Notes: generated from the sequence alone by a model not told the origin. Shown: positions 25,770-35,140, numbered from the stretch's first letter. The stretch: DNA of 64,000 nt from Nocardiopsis ganjiahuensis DSM 45031 (GCF_000341085.1 NZ_ANBA01000002.1:496001-560000), one strand, 5' to 3'. Made by a program: numbers and translations.

Positions 25770-26314
25770 TAGGCGCGGCTCTCCTTGGACCACATGAAGC
25801 CCAGCATCGTGGCGGCGAAGCCGAGCGGCACGATCGCGAGGAGCTCGCCGGAGAGCAGGCTCCACAGCAGGATGCCGCCGGCCGCCCCCTGGAACAGCAT
25901 GGTGCCCCAGAAGACACCCACCGTGCGGCTGCGCAGGCGGGTGGCGATGAAGACGGACAGTGCGCCGTACAGCCCGGTCACCAGGGCCAGGGAGGCCATC
26001 ATCGAGCGCATCATGTCGGCGTCGATGGCCAGGGCGACGCCCTGCTCGGCTGCGATCGCGGCCTGCTCGTCCAGGGCCTCGTTCATCGCGTCGGTCGGCG
26101 CGGCCAGGCCCATGACGAAGAGCAGGGCGAGCAGGATCCCGCTGACACCGCCGATGTACATCAGCGTGCGGACCGTGGAGACCCGCTTGGGCATGGGCGC
26201 GTCGGGGCGCAGCGCCTCGTAGTGGGGAGCGTTGAAGTCGGGCATTCCCCGCGGTGAGGGAACCCCGCCCTGTCCCGCGTCGGGGTCGTACGGGTCCTGG
26301 CCAGAGGGAAACAC
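25754..26314 (-). CDS. Four-helix membrane protein
   Basis: A 186-residue protein with a 45-residue Pro/Asp-rich cytoplasmic N terminus, then hydrophobic helices near residues 50-70, 105-125, 130-150 and 155-172. It ends SKESRAYYGLL. The GTG at 26314 has GGAGGA at good spacing. Its 3' end overlaps the kinase gene by 16 bases on the opposite strand. No family recognised. Confidence 0.6.
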   Translation of the reverse strand: MFPSGQDPYDPDAGQGGVPSPRGMPDFNAPHYEALRPDAPMPKRVSTVRTLMYIGGVSGILLALLFVMGLAAPTDAMNEALDEQAAIAAEQGVALAIDADMMRSMMASLALVTGLYGALSVFIATRLRSRTVGVFWGTMLFQGAAGGILLWSLLSGELLAIVPLGFAATMLGFMWSKESRAYYGLL

Positions 26315-26627
26315 GGACGTCCTCCGAGGGGTTCGAGCCGACTGTCCCCTCCATGGTAGGGGCGCACGGCCGTGGCGGCGCGGGCCCGCGCACCCGTTCG
26401 CGAGAACCCGGTCCGAAAAAAGTTACACAGGGCGACCGAAATCCGCCCCTGGAGACCCTGAGCGACACGCGGGCGACGAAAACCTGCGTGCACACGGGAG
26501 ATTCTGCAAATCGTAACCCCGAGGCCCGTGCCCGAACACCCGTCCCCGTCTAGGGTGAACGAACTCCGACCCCCAACCGCCCCAGGGCGAAGACCCCGAA
26601 CGATCCCCCGAAGGAGTCACAGCAGAC
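26315..26627. other. Divergent promoter region
   Basis: About 310 bases with several A-rich patches (for example 26413-26425) and no credible gene. It includes the 26551-26556 TAGGGT box for the nucleotidase gene. Confidence 0.45.
26551..26556 (+). promoter_or_regulatory. -10 box of the nucleotidase gene
   Basis: TAGGGT, 71 bases before the ATG at 26628; an AAGGAG ribosome site is present near the start. Confidence 0.45.
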
Positions 26628-28781
26628 ATGTCCAGACTCGTGCGCGCATCCGGCGCACTGCTCCTGACAAGCGCGCTGGTGGTGCCCTTCGCGCCGGCGG
26701 CCGGCGCGTCCGCGCCCATGGACACCCCCGAGGGCGAGGCGGCCTTCACCCTCACGGTCCTGCACGGGAACGACCCCGAGTCCGCTCTCCTGCACGCCTC
26801 CGCCGAGCCGGACTTCGGCGGGGCCGCGCGCTACACCACGCTGCTCCACCAGCTGCGCGACAGTGAGAACGACGGCACCGGGATCGGGCCCGACGAGGCC
26901 GCCGACCGCGGGGTGGTCACCGTCAACTCCGGCGACATGTACCTCCCCGGTCCGGAGTTCGCCGCCTCCCAGGAGGAGGGCGCGCCCTTCTACGACGCGA
27001 TCGCCGCCTCCTACGCGGAGTACGACGCGGTCTCCATGGGCAACCACGAGTTCGACTTCGGCCCCGACCTGTACGCCGAGTTCGTCGGCGGCCTGCCCGA
27101 GAGCACCACGGTGGTCGCCGCCAACGTGGACGTGTCCGGCGAGGCCGGACTGGCCGCGCTGGAGGACGCGGGCCGGATCGCCCCGAGCACCGTCGCCGAG
27201 GTCCGGGGCGAGAAGGTCGGCATCGTCGGCGCGCTCTTCCCGCCGCTGGCCACCATCACGAGCCCGCGCGACGTCGTGGTGGACGAGGTCGTCGGCCCAG
27301 TCCAGGCCGAGGTCGACCGGCTCACCGGCGAGGACGTCGACAAGATCATCCTCATCTCCCACCTCCAGGACATCACCTACGAGGAGCGGGTCGCCCAGGA
27401 GCTGAGCGGTGTCGACGCCGTGGTCTCCGGCGGCGGCCACGAGGTGATGGCCGGCCCGGGCGACCCCCTGGTCCCCGGTGACGAGGTCACCGTCCACCCG
27501 GGCACCGGGGAGCCGCTGTCCTACCCGCTGCTGGTGGTCGACGACGACGGTGACGAGGTGCCCGTCGTGACGGCCGGATCCGACTACAAGTACGTCGGCC
27601 GCCTGGTCCTGAACTTCGACGCGAACGGCGACCTCGCCTCCGTCGGCGAGCGTTCCGGACCGGTCCGGGTCTCCGGCACCGGCGACGACGCCGTCGAGCC
27701 GCACCCCGAGGTCGAGGCCCAGGTGACCAAGCCGGTCACCGACTACGTGGCCGAGCTCGCCGACACCGAGGTGGCGCGGAGCGAGGTCGCCCTGGACGGC
27801 ACCCGGGACCCGGGTGTGCGCACCCAGGAGACCAACCTGGGCAGCCTGGTGGCGGACGCGCTGCTGGACACCGGCGCGCGCAACGCCGAGGAGTACGGGG
27901 TCCCCGTACCGCAGATCGGCATCCAGAACGGCGGCGGCATCCGCAACTCCTCGGTGATCCCGGCCGGTCCGGTGACCGCGCTCGACACCTACTCGATCGC
28001 CCCGTTCGCCAACCAGGTCGCGGTGGTCCCGGAGATCCCGCGTTCGCAGGTCAAGGAGCTCCTGGAGCACGGTGTCTCCGCCGCGCCCACGGCCGACGGC
28101 CGATTCATGCAGGTCGCCGGGGTCAACTTCGCGTACGACCCGGAGAACACCGCCCAGGAGGTCGACGAGGGCGGCGAGGTGCTCGTCCCGGGTGAGCGCG
28201 TGCGCAACGCGATCCTGCACGACGGCACGGTGATCGTCGAGGACGGCGAGGTGGTGGACGGTGACGCCATCACGATCGCGACCAACGACTTCTCCGCCCG
28301 CGGCGGCGACACGTACCCGTTCCGCGACGCCGGCTTCACCGTGGTGGGCTCGACCTACCAGGGCGCCCTGGAACGCTTCGTCACCGGCACCCTCGAGGGC
28401 CGGATCACCGCCGCGGACTACCCCGAGGGCGGTGCCGGCCGCATCGTGGTCGGCGAGGAGGCCACCGCGCCCCCCGGCAACGGCGGCGGCACCCCCACCG
28501 ACCCGCCCGGTTCGCCGGCCCCGACCGACGGGCCCACCGACGGACCCACCGACGGACCCACCGACGGGCCCGGCGGCGGGAAGCCCGGTGACTCCGACGG
28601 CAAGGACGGCAAGGGCGACGACAAGGACAGCAGGGACGACAAGGGGTCCCTGCCGGTGACCGGTAGCGCCCTGACCGGTCTGGTCATCGCCGCCCTGGTC
28701 GCCGTGGTCGCCGGCGGCAGTGCTCTCTACCTGAGCCGCAAGCGCCGGACGGCCACGGACGCCGGGGAGACCGACGGCTGA
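26628..28781 (+). CDS. Secreted, LPXTG-anchored 5'-nucleotidase/phosphodiesterase
   Basis: A 717-residue UshA-like protein. Residues 1-28 form a signal peptide (cleavage likely after GASA). The metallophosphatase domain spans about 40-360 with HGNDPES, NSGDMY, GNHEFD and ISHLQD. The usual first-motif histidine is replaced, as in the HNNDGES subclass. The 5'-nucleotidase C-terminal domain spans about 390-600 (NGGGIRNS, TNDFSARGG). A TDGP repeat and charged linker lead to LPVTG, a hydrophobic helix and a basic tail, the sortase anchor. It probably releases phosphate from nucleotides at the wall. Confidence 0.9.
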   Translation: MSRLVRASGALLLTSALVVPFAPAAGASAPMDTPEGEAAFTLTVLHGNDPESALLHASAEPDFGGAARYTTLLHQLRDSENDGTGIGPDEAADRGVVTVNSGDMYLPGPEFAASQEEGAPFYDAIAASYAEYDAVSMGNHEFDFGPDLYAEFVGGLPESTTVVAANVDVSGEAGLAALEDAGRIAPSTVAEVRGEKVGIVGALFPPLATITSPRDVVVDEVVGPVQAEVDRLTGEDVDKIILISHLQDITYEERVAQELSGVDAVVSGGGHEVMAGPGDPLVPGDEVTVHPGTGEPLSYPLLVVDDDGDEVPVVTAGSDYKYVGRLVLNFDANGDLASVGERSGPVRVSGTGDDAVEPHPEVEAQVTKPVTDYVAELADTEVARSEVALDGTRDPGVRTQETNLGSLVADALLDTGARNAEEYGVPVPQIGIQNGGGIRNSSVIPAGPVTALDTYSIAPFANQVAVVPEIPRSQVKELLEHGVSAAPTADGRFMQVAGVNFAYDPENTAQEVDEGGEVLVPGERVRNAILHDGTVIVEDGEVVDGDAITIATNDFSARGGDTYPFRDAGFTVVGSTYQGALERFVTGTLEGRITAADYPEGGAGRIVVGEEATAPPGNGGGTPTDPPGSPAPTDGPTDGPTDGPTDGPGGGKPGDSDGKDGKGDDKDSRDDKGSLPVTGSALTGLVIAALVAVVAGGSALYLSRKRRTATDAGETDG
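28524..28571 (+). repeat. Four 12-bp tandem repeats (TDGP units)
   Basis: Four copies of ACCGACGGxCCC encode TDGP units in the wall-spanning linker of the nucleotidase. Copy number may vary between strains. Confidence 0.85.
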
Positions 28782-28819
28782 TCCGCCGCCCCGGGGGCGT
28801 TCTCCCGGAACACGCCCCA

Positions 28820-28849
28820 GGCCCGTGACCGGCACCCCGGTCACGGGCC
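28820..28849. terminator. Strong terminator after the nucleotidase gene
   Basis: A 13-bp perfect stem (GGCCCGTGACCGG with 28837-28849), a CACC loop, then TTCCTGTTCC. It lies 39 bases after the stop and may serve the convergent gene as well. Confidence 0.9.
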
Positions 28850-28877
28850 TTCCTGTTCCCCTGGCCGGGAGCGGCGC

Positions 28878-29429
28878 TCAGCAGCGCGGAAGACCCTCGA
28901 TCGGCTGCCAGGGCTCACTGCTCCCGAAGGCCGTGGCGCTGACGAAGACGTCCCGGTTGCCGGTGTCGTCGTCGGTCAGCGCCCACCAGGTCGAATAACC
29001 CCCCTCGCCGTCGGAGTGGGGTTCCCCCTCCGCCTGGCAGAAGAAGTAGTGCCGCCCGGCCCACAACCAGCCGCCGGTGGGGTAGCGGCTCTCCTGTGAC
29101 CAGTAGGTCCGGGCGTCGCGCCAGGTGGAGTAGTAGTGGCGGTGCGAGAACTCGGCCGCGCCCGCCTCCGCGTCAGGCAGCGCCGGGCCCCGCGCCGCCT
29201 GGTCCCCGGTCCCGCCGGCCGTCGCGGACTCGACCGCGACGGGTTCGGCCCCGGTGCGCCCGGCGGCCGGTGCCGCGAGGGCGATCGGCAGGACCAGGGC
29301 CAGCGCGGCCAGTGCGCCCAGTCGCACGCCCCGGCGCGCACGGGGTCTCCGCCTCCCGGCTTCCAGCCGGCTCTCCGCCCCGTGGTCCGCACCGCGGCTG
29401 TTCCCCGCACCGTCGTTCCGCCGCGCCAT
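28878..29429 (-). CDS. Secreted hypothetical protein
   Basis: A 183-residue protein with a long basic N terminus and a hydrophobic signal segment at about 37-55 (LGALAALALVLPIALAAPAA), probably cleaved. The mature part is rich in Trp, Tyr and Ser (HYYSTWRDARTYW, GGWLWAGRHYFFC) and has two cysteines, one in FFCQAEGEP and one at the C terminus, suggesting a disulfide. The ATG at 29429 has GAGGAG upstream. Not recognised. Confidence 0.6.
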   Translation of the reverse strand: MARRNDGAGNSRGADHGAESRLEAGRRRPRARRGVRLGALAALALVLPIALAAPAAGRTGAEPVAVESATAGGTGDQAARGPALPDAEAGAAEFSHRHYYSTWRDARTYWSQESRYPTGGWLWAGRHYFFCQAEGEPHSDGEGGYSTWWALTDDDTGNRDVFVSATAFGSSEPWQPIEGLPRC

Positions 29430-29604
29430 CAACGCTCCTCACGTGCCCCGGACCGGATTCGGGGTCCGAGATGAGTGGAAAGGCCCGGTGGGAGCCCGGG
29501 TCCCGAGACCCGCCAACCACCACCAACGCCCCATTGCCACCCCTATTCTGACTCAGAGTGTTCAAATAGACACGCAATGACTCGACACGGGTGCGCAGCC
29601 CCCG

Positions 29605-30411
29605 TCAGCAGCCGGTGAAGGCCTCGGTGTCGCTGACCATGCTGTCCCGCTCGCCCTGGTCCATGTCTCCGCCCTCGAACCAGACGAACACGATGTGGCA
29701 GGCGCTCTGGACGTCGGCCATGTCGTTGTCGTCCTCCCCGACCTGGGACTGCAGACCCGCGACGACGAGCGTGGCCGTGAACATGTTCTCGAAGGCGATG
29801 ATGCGGACGAGGTTGGTGTCCACGGCGCTCGTGCAGACGAAGGCGTCCTCCTCGTCCTCGGCCTCGCAGAGGTCGCCGGAGGCGTCCACGCCCGACTGGA
29901 GGTCGTAGTCCCCGCTCAGTTCCTCCACCACGTCCTCGGCGGACGCGAGGTCCTCCGGCTCCTGCGTCGGGGGCTCGCTCGCCTCCTCGGTGGGCTCGGG
30001 GCTGGGGAAGGGGTCCTCGGTCGGGCTCGGGGACTCCTCAGGCGAGGGGGACACGGAGGGCAGCGGCTCCGGCTCGGGCTCCCGCCCGGCGGCGATCCGG
30101 TCGGTGGCCAGGCCGCCGAGCGCGAGGCCGCCGCCGAGGAACGACGCCCCGGCCAGCACCGCGGCGACGGCGATCACCGCGACCACCCCCGCCCCGTACC
30201 TGCCCCGGGGCGGCGGCCCCTGCGGCGGGAAAGGGCCCTGCGGCGGGGGTGGACCCTGCGGAGGCGGACCCTGCGAAGGCGGCCCTTGCGGAGGCGGCCC
30301 TTGCGACGGGGGTGGGCCCTGCGGAGGCGGACCCTGCTGATAGCCCTGCTGTCGTCCCTGCTGAGGAAAGCCGAATTCGCCTCCGCCGTGGGGCGGCGGG
30401 TTGGGGTTCAC
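29605..30411 (-). CDS. Proline-rich single-pass membrane protein
   Basis: A 268-residue protein. The cytoplasmic N terminus (1-70) is built of QGPPP-like repeats. A helix follows at about 77-100 (VVAVIAVAAVLAGASFLGGG), then a Ser/Pro/Glu-rich linker (105-160) and an extracytoplasmic domain with three cysteines (DLCEAEDEE, FVCTSAV, SACHIVFVW) and a terminal Cys. The GTG at 30411 has GAGGAG 7 bases upstream. It diverges from the two-component system. Function unknown; a surface sensor or accessory role is inference. Confidence 0.6.
   Translation of the reverse strand: MNPNPPPHGGGEFGFPQQGRQQGYQQGPPPQGPPPSQGPPPQGPPSQGPPPQGPPPPQGPFPPQGPPPRGRYGAGVVAVIAVAAVLAGASFLGGGLALGGLATDRIAAGREPEPEPLPSVSPSPEESPSPTEDPFPSPEPTEEASEPPTQEPEDLASAEDVVEELSGDYDLQSGVDASGDLCEAEDEEDAFVCTSAVDTNLVRIIAFENMFTATLVVAGLQSQVGEDDNDMADVQSACHIVFVWFEGGDMDQGERDSMVSDTEAFTGC
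30228..30345 (-). repeat. Imperfect repeats encoding QGPPP units
   Basis: Degenerate tandem units of about 15-18 bases on the minus strand encode QGPPPQGPPP-like sequence. They lie inside the proline-rich membrane protein gene. Confidence 0.75.
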
Positions 30412-30615
30412 GTGCGGGCTCCTCTGGTGTCCGGGAAGGCTTGTCGAGGGATGCTCGCGCACCCCCGCGTTACAGCTTCCCAGTTTCACCAAGAACGTGC
30501 AAAGAAAAGGCCCATGATGGCCAATTACACCATTTGACCGGTATGTCATTAGCGTATTTTCAGCCAACCTTGGGGCATCCGGCGCGCATAATAGGGAAAT
30601 GCGCCACCCTGGACC

Positions 30616-30621
30616 TACGAT
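30616..30621 (+). promoter_or_regulatory. -10 box of the two-component operon
   Basis: TACGAT, 7 bases before the ATG at 30629, with no Shine-Dalgarno sequence. Confidence 0.5.
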
Positions 30622-30628
30622 CGGCTCC

Positions 30629-31297
30629 ATGACCTGCGTTTTGCTGGCCGAAGACGATGTCTCGATCTCCGAGCCTCTCGCGCGCGCACTCCGACGCGAG
30701 GGTTACACGGTAGACGTGACCGTCAACGGCATTGAGACACTCGACCGCGCCCGTGCGGGAGACATCGACCTCATGGTCCTGGATCTCGGGCTCCCCGAAA
30801 TGGACGGCCTTGAGGTGGCACGTCGGCTTCGCGCCGAGGGTCACGGAACGCCGATCCTCATTCTGACCGCCCGGGCGGACGAGGTCGACACCGTCGTCGG
30901 CCTCGACGCCGGTGCCGACGACTACGTGACCAAACCCTTCAGACTCGCCGAACTCCTGGCCCGCGTCCGTGCGCTCCTGCGCCGCGGCGGGGCCGAGGTC
31001 CCGGTGGTCCACGGGGTCCGGATCGACAACGACTCGCGCCGCGCCTGGCTGGGCGAGCGGGAACTCCAGCTGACCACCAAGGAGTTCGACCTGCTGCGCG
31101 TGCTCGTACGCGACGCGGGGAAGGTGGTCACCAGGGAGCAGATCATGAGGGAGGTGTGGGACACCAACTGGTGGGGGTCGACCAAGACCCTGGACATGCA
31201 CATCTCGTGGCTGCGCCGCAAACTCGGCGACGACGCCAACCAGCCTTCCTACATCACGACCGTCCGGGGCGTGGGGTTCCGGTTCGAACGAGACTGA
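30629..31297 (+). CDS. OmpR/PhoB-family response regulator
   Basis: A 222-residue response regulator. The receiver domain (1-120) has the acidic pocket EDD, phospho-acceptor Asp52 in LVLDLGLPEMDG, a TAR switch residue and Lys in VTKPF. The winged-helix output domain (about 128-220) includes LTTKEFDLLRVLV and VRGVGFRFE. It should be phosphorylated by the downstream kinase. The ATG at 30629 is chosen because of the TACGAT box; a frame starting at 30599 lacks support. The target is unknown, though the divergent membrane-protein gene is a candidate. Confidence 0.93.
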   Translation: MTCVLLAEDDVSISEPLARALRREGYTVDVTVNGIETLDRARAGDIDLMVLDLGLPEMDGLEVARRLRAEGHGTPILILTARADEVDTVVGLDAGADDYVTKPFRLAELLARVRALLRRGGAEVPVVHGVRIDNDSRRAWLGERELQLTTKEFDLLRVLVRDAGKVVTREQIMREVWDTNWWGSTKTLDMHISWLRRKLGDDANQPSYITTVRGVGFRFERD

Positions 31298-31362
31298 CAC
31301 GGCCTTGGGTTCGACGCGCTTGCCGGTCGACCGCCCCGGGGGCCGGACGGACGTGAGGTGAC

Positions 31363-32649
31363 ATGCGCAGGCGGATGGTGTTCTCCACCCTGGTGGTGAC
31401 AGTCATCGCCGTCATGCTGCTCGGGCTGCCCCTGGGTGCGCTCACCTACAAACTGGTGCACGACGAGGCCAGTCGGCAGCTCGAGGGCGAGGCAGAGCTC
31501 ATCGGTGTCGAGAGCGACAACATGCTCGAACTCCACAACGAGCTGGACCTGGCGGAGTTCGACCGGGACCACCCGGACCGGTTCGTCCGCATCACGCCCG
31601 CGGGCGGACCGACCGCCATGACCGCCGGCGACCCTGCCCTGAACCCCGAGGCCGCGGACTCCCCGCGCCTGCTCAAGGCATCCGCCACCACCAACCGGGG
31701 CACCCGGGTCGAGGTGTGGACCGGCAGCGAGCACGTGCAGGAGAGCGTGGTCCGCGCCTGGCTGGGGATCGCCTCGCTGTCCCTGCTCGCCATCGGGGTC
31801 GCCGTGGGCCTGTCGATGTTCCAGGCCCGCAGGCTCACGCTGCCCCTGGTGGACCTGGCCGCCACCGCCGAACGCCTGGGCTCCGGGGTGACCACCCCGT
31901 GGGGCCATCGCTACGGCATCCCGGAGGCCGACCGCGTCGCCGAGGTGCTGGACCGCAGCGCCGAACGCATCGCCGGGCTCATCGCCACCGAGCGCCACTT
32001 CGCCACCGACGCCTCACACCAGCTGCGCACACCGCTGACCGCGCTCACCATGCGACTGGAGGAGATCATCGCCGAGTCCGGCAACCCGGAGGTGGTCCGC
32101 GAGGAGGGCGAGGCGGCCCTGGCCCAGACCGAACGGCTCGTGGAGACCGTCGAGAGCCTGCTCGGCCGCGCCCGCAAGAGCCAGAACCCCGAGGTCGAAC
32201 CGGTCGAGGTCGACCCGGTCCTCAACCACCTCCAGGCGGAGTGGTCCCCGGTCTTCCAGCAGGAACAGCGCAGGCTCCTGGTCACCGGCGACCCGGGGTT
32301 GACCGCCATGACCGTCCCCACCGACCTCGCCCAGATCCTGGCGACCCTGGTGGAGAACGCCTACAAGCACGGCGCGGGGACGGTGACCATCCGCCGCCTC
32401 GACACCGGCCAGTCCGTCCGCATAGAGGTCAGCGACGAGGGAGAGGGCGTCCCCGAGCACCTGTCCGGGCGGATCTTCGAGCGCGAGGTGAGCGGGGGCG
32501 GCGGCACCGGCCTGGGGCTGGCCCTGGCCCGCCACATCGCCGAGTCCGAGGGCGCGCGCATCGAGCTGGTGCAGACCAGGCCGACCACCTTCGCGCTGTT
32601 CCTGCCCGCCGGCGCGGGCGGGTTGTCGAAGATGACCGGCCCGGTCTAG
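31363..32649 (+). CDS. Membrane sensor histidine kinase
   Basis: A 428-residue sensor kinase. TM1 is about 7-29 and TM2 about 128-152, flanking an extracytoplasmic domain of roughly 95 residues. HAMP follows, then HisKA with His219 in DASHQLRTPLTAL, and the HATPase domain with N box VENAYKHG, DEGEGVPE and GGGTGLGLALAR. It follows the regulator by 65 bases with a GAGGTGA ribosome site, forming one operon. The sensed signal is unknown. Confidence 0.93.
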   Translation: MRRRMVFSTLVVTVIAVMLLGLPLGALTYKLVHDEASRQLEGEAELIGVESDNMLELHNELDLAEFDRDHPDRFVRITPAGGPTAMTAGDPALNPEAADSPRLLKASATTNRGTRVEVWTGSEHVQESVVRAWLGIASLSLLAIGVAVGLSMFQARRLTLPLVDLAATAERLGSGVTTPWGHRYGIPEADRVAEVLDRSAERIAGLIATERHFATDASHQLRTPLTALTMRLEEIIAESGNPEVVREEGEAALAQTERLVETVESLLGRARKSQNPEVEPVEVDPVLNHLQAEWSPVFQQEQRRLLVTGDPGLTAMTVPTDLAQILATLVENAYKHGAGTVTIRRLDTGQSVRIEVSDEGEGVPEHLSGRIFEREVSGGGGTGLGLALARHIAESEGARIELVQTRPTTFALFLPAGAGGLSKMTGPV

Positions 32650-32840
32650 GTCGTGTTCCTTGGATCATTTCGGGTTCGCGACCACCGGGCTGCCTCTCGC
32701 TGCGCCGATATCACTCGGACAGCCAAACCCGGGCTGACCTTCGTTCATCGTTTGGCGAGAGATTGCCCGGACGGCCGCTCACGGACATCGGCGCAAGCGC
32801 CGAGCCCACCGAAAGCATCCGCGGAACACTCCCAAAGCCC

Positions 32841-35060
32841 CTACTTCCCGGCGCCGGCGTGGGCGTTGGAGCCCTGGCCCTCGGGGACCTCGCCGCGGAC
32901 CACCAGATCGCTCCACAGGCTCCGGACCCGTTCCAGGCCGTACACCGAGGTCACCTCCGCGCGGGCCCGCTCGCTCTCCTCCGCGAACCGGCCCTCGGAG
33001 ACCGTGGCGTGCACGGCCTCGGCCATCGCCACCGGGTCGTCGTGGATCCAGTGCGGGTCGTAGATGGTGTCCGCCCCCGGCCAGGGCAGGAGCGCCGGGA
33101 CGCCGCCGGAGGCCGCGCACTCGGCGGGTGCCAGGTGGAAGGACTCGTCGTCGCTGGTGGAGAGCATGAACCCCACCCGGCGCAGCCAGGTGGCCACGTC
33201 CGGTCCGAACGGGTCGAAGACCACCCCGGCGGCGAGGGACTCGTCGCGCTGGATGCGACGGTAGACCCGCTCGAAGTAGGCGCGCTCCTCGGGCCGGTTC
33301 CAGATCCACCAGTACTCCCACGGCTGCTTGGTCTTGACCGACAGCGTGTAGCGGGGGTCCATGCGGCGCAGCTCCGAGAGCACGTCGAGGCCCCGGTCCA
33401 GGCGTTTGCGCGAGGGCGCGATGCCGATCATGCCCAGCGCGTACTCGGCACCGGCGAGTTTGGGGCGGTCGAGCTGGCGGTCGTCCACCCAGTTGGGCAG
33501 CACGACCACCTTGTCGGCGGGCCAGCCGGTGAGCTCGCGGGTGAGGTCGGCGTAGTGCGGACTCACGCACACCACCGCGTCCACCTTGGAGACGTCCAGG
33601 CGGCGCGGCCACTCCGCGTACAGCTCGAAGCGGTGCAGGCGGACGATCAGTCGCTGGTCGGGGCGTTTCCACTTGGCGTAGAACAGGGCGTTGGGCCCGC
33701 ACCACTCGCAGATGACGACGTCGGCCCAGCCGGCGAGCTCCCGGGACCGGTACTGGTCGTGGGTGCTCAGCCCCTCCCACTCGTCGACGCGCACGTCCAG
33801 CCCGGGCAGGGAGTCGAGGTACTCGGCGAGGCGGGTGAAGAACTTGAGGTCGTGGCCGGCGATGACGACCTTGAGCGGCCGTTCGGGGTCGGCGCCCGCG
33901 GGAGCGGCCGGAACCGCCTCGGCCAGGTAGCCGCGCAGGCGTTCGGCGGCCCGCTCCAGGGTGTGGTCGGCCGCGGCCGCCCGGCAGCGTTCGGCTGCCT
34001 CCGCGTACACGGCCCGGTCGTGGTAGGCCCGGGCGACCACCGCCGCCACCGAGGCGGCGTCCTCACCGGCGAAGAGCGGGTAGTCGGCGCCGAGCAGCGC
34101 CTCGTGCATCGGGGTCCGGTTGAGCACCACCGGCAGGCCGAGCGCGCCCAGCTCCAGGACCTTGGTGGACAGCTCCAGGCTGGCGTCCATGTCGGGGTCG
34201 CGCCAGGACAGCCCGAAGTCGCACTCGGCGGACTGGCGGAGCGCGTCGGCCCGCGCCATGCCGCCGCGCCAGTCCACGTGCGGAGTGCTCTCCAGCGCCT
34301 TGCGCATGCGCTTGGCCCAGTCGGCGGGTTCGGCGTGGATCTTGTCGCCGATCATCACCAGTTCGGCGTCCACCCCGAGACGGGCGAGCTCCTCGGGGAG
34401 CCCGGTCATCTCCAGGGTGTTCCACCGGGGCGCGAACTTGCCGGTGTAGGCCAGCCGGGTGCGGGCGTGCGTCCGGCCCTCCGCGGCGACCCCCTCGGGC
34501 ACCGCCGCGACCGGCGGGAAGAGCACGGAGCGGCCGCAGGCCGCGGGGACCGTGGACTCCAGGAACGCCCGCAGCTCCTCGGTCTGGCAGAGGACGAACC
34601 GGGAGGCGAGCGCGATCTCGGTGAGCTCGGCGGTGGCCGTCGCGGTCAGTTCGCCGACGCTGTGCGGGAAGTCGGTGAGGTAGGTCCACAGCTTCCCGGA
34701 CAGGGCCTCCTCCTGGGCGGCCAGCCCGGCGAGGCGGCGGCCGCGGACGACCACGAGGTCGAAGGGTTTGCGGGCGTGCAGCCTGCCCATGAGTTCCACG
34801 GCCTGCTCGGGGGTGAGTCCGCGCGGGCCGAGGTCGGGGAGCATCCTGTCCTCGTAGGGGCGCACCACCCGGACCCCGGGCGTCTCCGTGAGGGGTGCCG
34901 TGAGCCGGTCGGTACGCACCTGGGCCTTGAGCAGCAGGGTCACCTCGCATCCGGCCGCGGCCAGGGCCTGCGCCATCGACTGGGCCCAGATCGCCGAGCC
35001 GTCGATGATGTTGAGGTCCACGTCCCCGTACAAGAGTGCGCGCGGAGGAGGTGTGCTCAC
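32841..35060 (-). CDS. Two-domain glycosyltransferase-like protein
   Basis: A 739-residue protein that looks like two GT-B (GT4-like) units in tandem. The N-terminal unit (about 1-385) contains VDLNIIDGSAIWAQSM and, near 270, ALRQSAECDFGLSWRDP with STKVLELGALGLPVVLNRTP. The C-terminal unit (about 400-735) contains HDLKFFTRLAEYLDSLPGLD, DVVICEWCGPNALFYA and VVCVSPHYADLT. It likely transfers sugars to a surface polymer; donor unknown. The GTG at 35060 has AAGGGAAG upstream. An alternative GTG at 35144 overlaps the upstream stop as GTGA but adds a low-complexity tail. Confidence 0.8.
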   Translation of the reverse strand: MSTPPPRALLYGDVDLNIIDGSAIWAQSMAQALAAAGCEVTLLLKAQVRTDRLTAPLTETPGVRVVRPYEDRMLPDLGPRGLTPEQAVELMGRLHARKPFDLVVVRGRRLAGLAAQEEALSGKLWTYLTDFPHSVGELTATATAELTEIALASRFVLCQTEELRAFLESTVPAACGRSVLFPPVAAVPEGVAAEGRTHARTRLAYTGKFAPRWNTLEMTGLPEELARLGVDAELVMIGDKIHAEPADWAKRMRKALESTPHVDWRGGMARADALRQSAECDFGLSWRDPDMDASLELSTKVLELGALGLPVVLNRTPMHEALLGADYPLFAGEDAASVAAVVARAYHDRAVYAEAAERCRAAAADHTLERAAERLRGYLAEAVPAAPAGADPERPLKVVIAGHDLKFFTRLAEYLDSLPGLDVRVDEWEGLSTHDQYRSRELAGWADVVICEWCGPNALFYAKWKRPDQRLIVRLHRFELYAEWPRRLDVSKVDAVVCVSPHYADLTRELTGWPADKVVVLPNWVDDRQLDRPKLAGAEYALGMIGIAPSRKRLDRGLDVLSELRRMDPRYTLSVKTKQPWEYWWIWNRPEERAYFERVYRRIQRDESLAAGVVFDPFGPDVATWLRRVGFMLSTSDDESFHLAPAECAASGGVPALLPWPGADTIYDPHWIHDDPVAMAEAVHATVSEGRFAEESERARAEVTSVYGLERVRSLWSDLVVRGEVPEGQGSNAHAGAGK

Positions 35061-35140
35061 GTTCTTCCCTTCGGATGCTGATGACTGGCCCGTGGCGGGC
35101 GACGGCTGGTCAACGGACGAGCGGTGCTCGTCGGGGCTGG

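Noticed and set aside
24519-26495. An upstream extension of the 24518 membrane-protein frame
   Set aside because: The added sequence lies antisense to the kinase gene and is Arg/Pro/His-rich; the ribosome site and paralogue similarity support the start at 24518.
26550-28844. A 764-codon minus strand frame antisense to the nucleotidase
   Set aside because: Composition is that of a shadow frame and the opposite strand has an intact signal peptide, phosphatase domain and LPVTG anchor.
31716-35081. A 1121-codon + strand frame
   Set aside because: It runs through the sensor kinase in another frame and antisense to a glycosyltransferase; the translation is Arg/Pro/Gly-rich with no domain.
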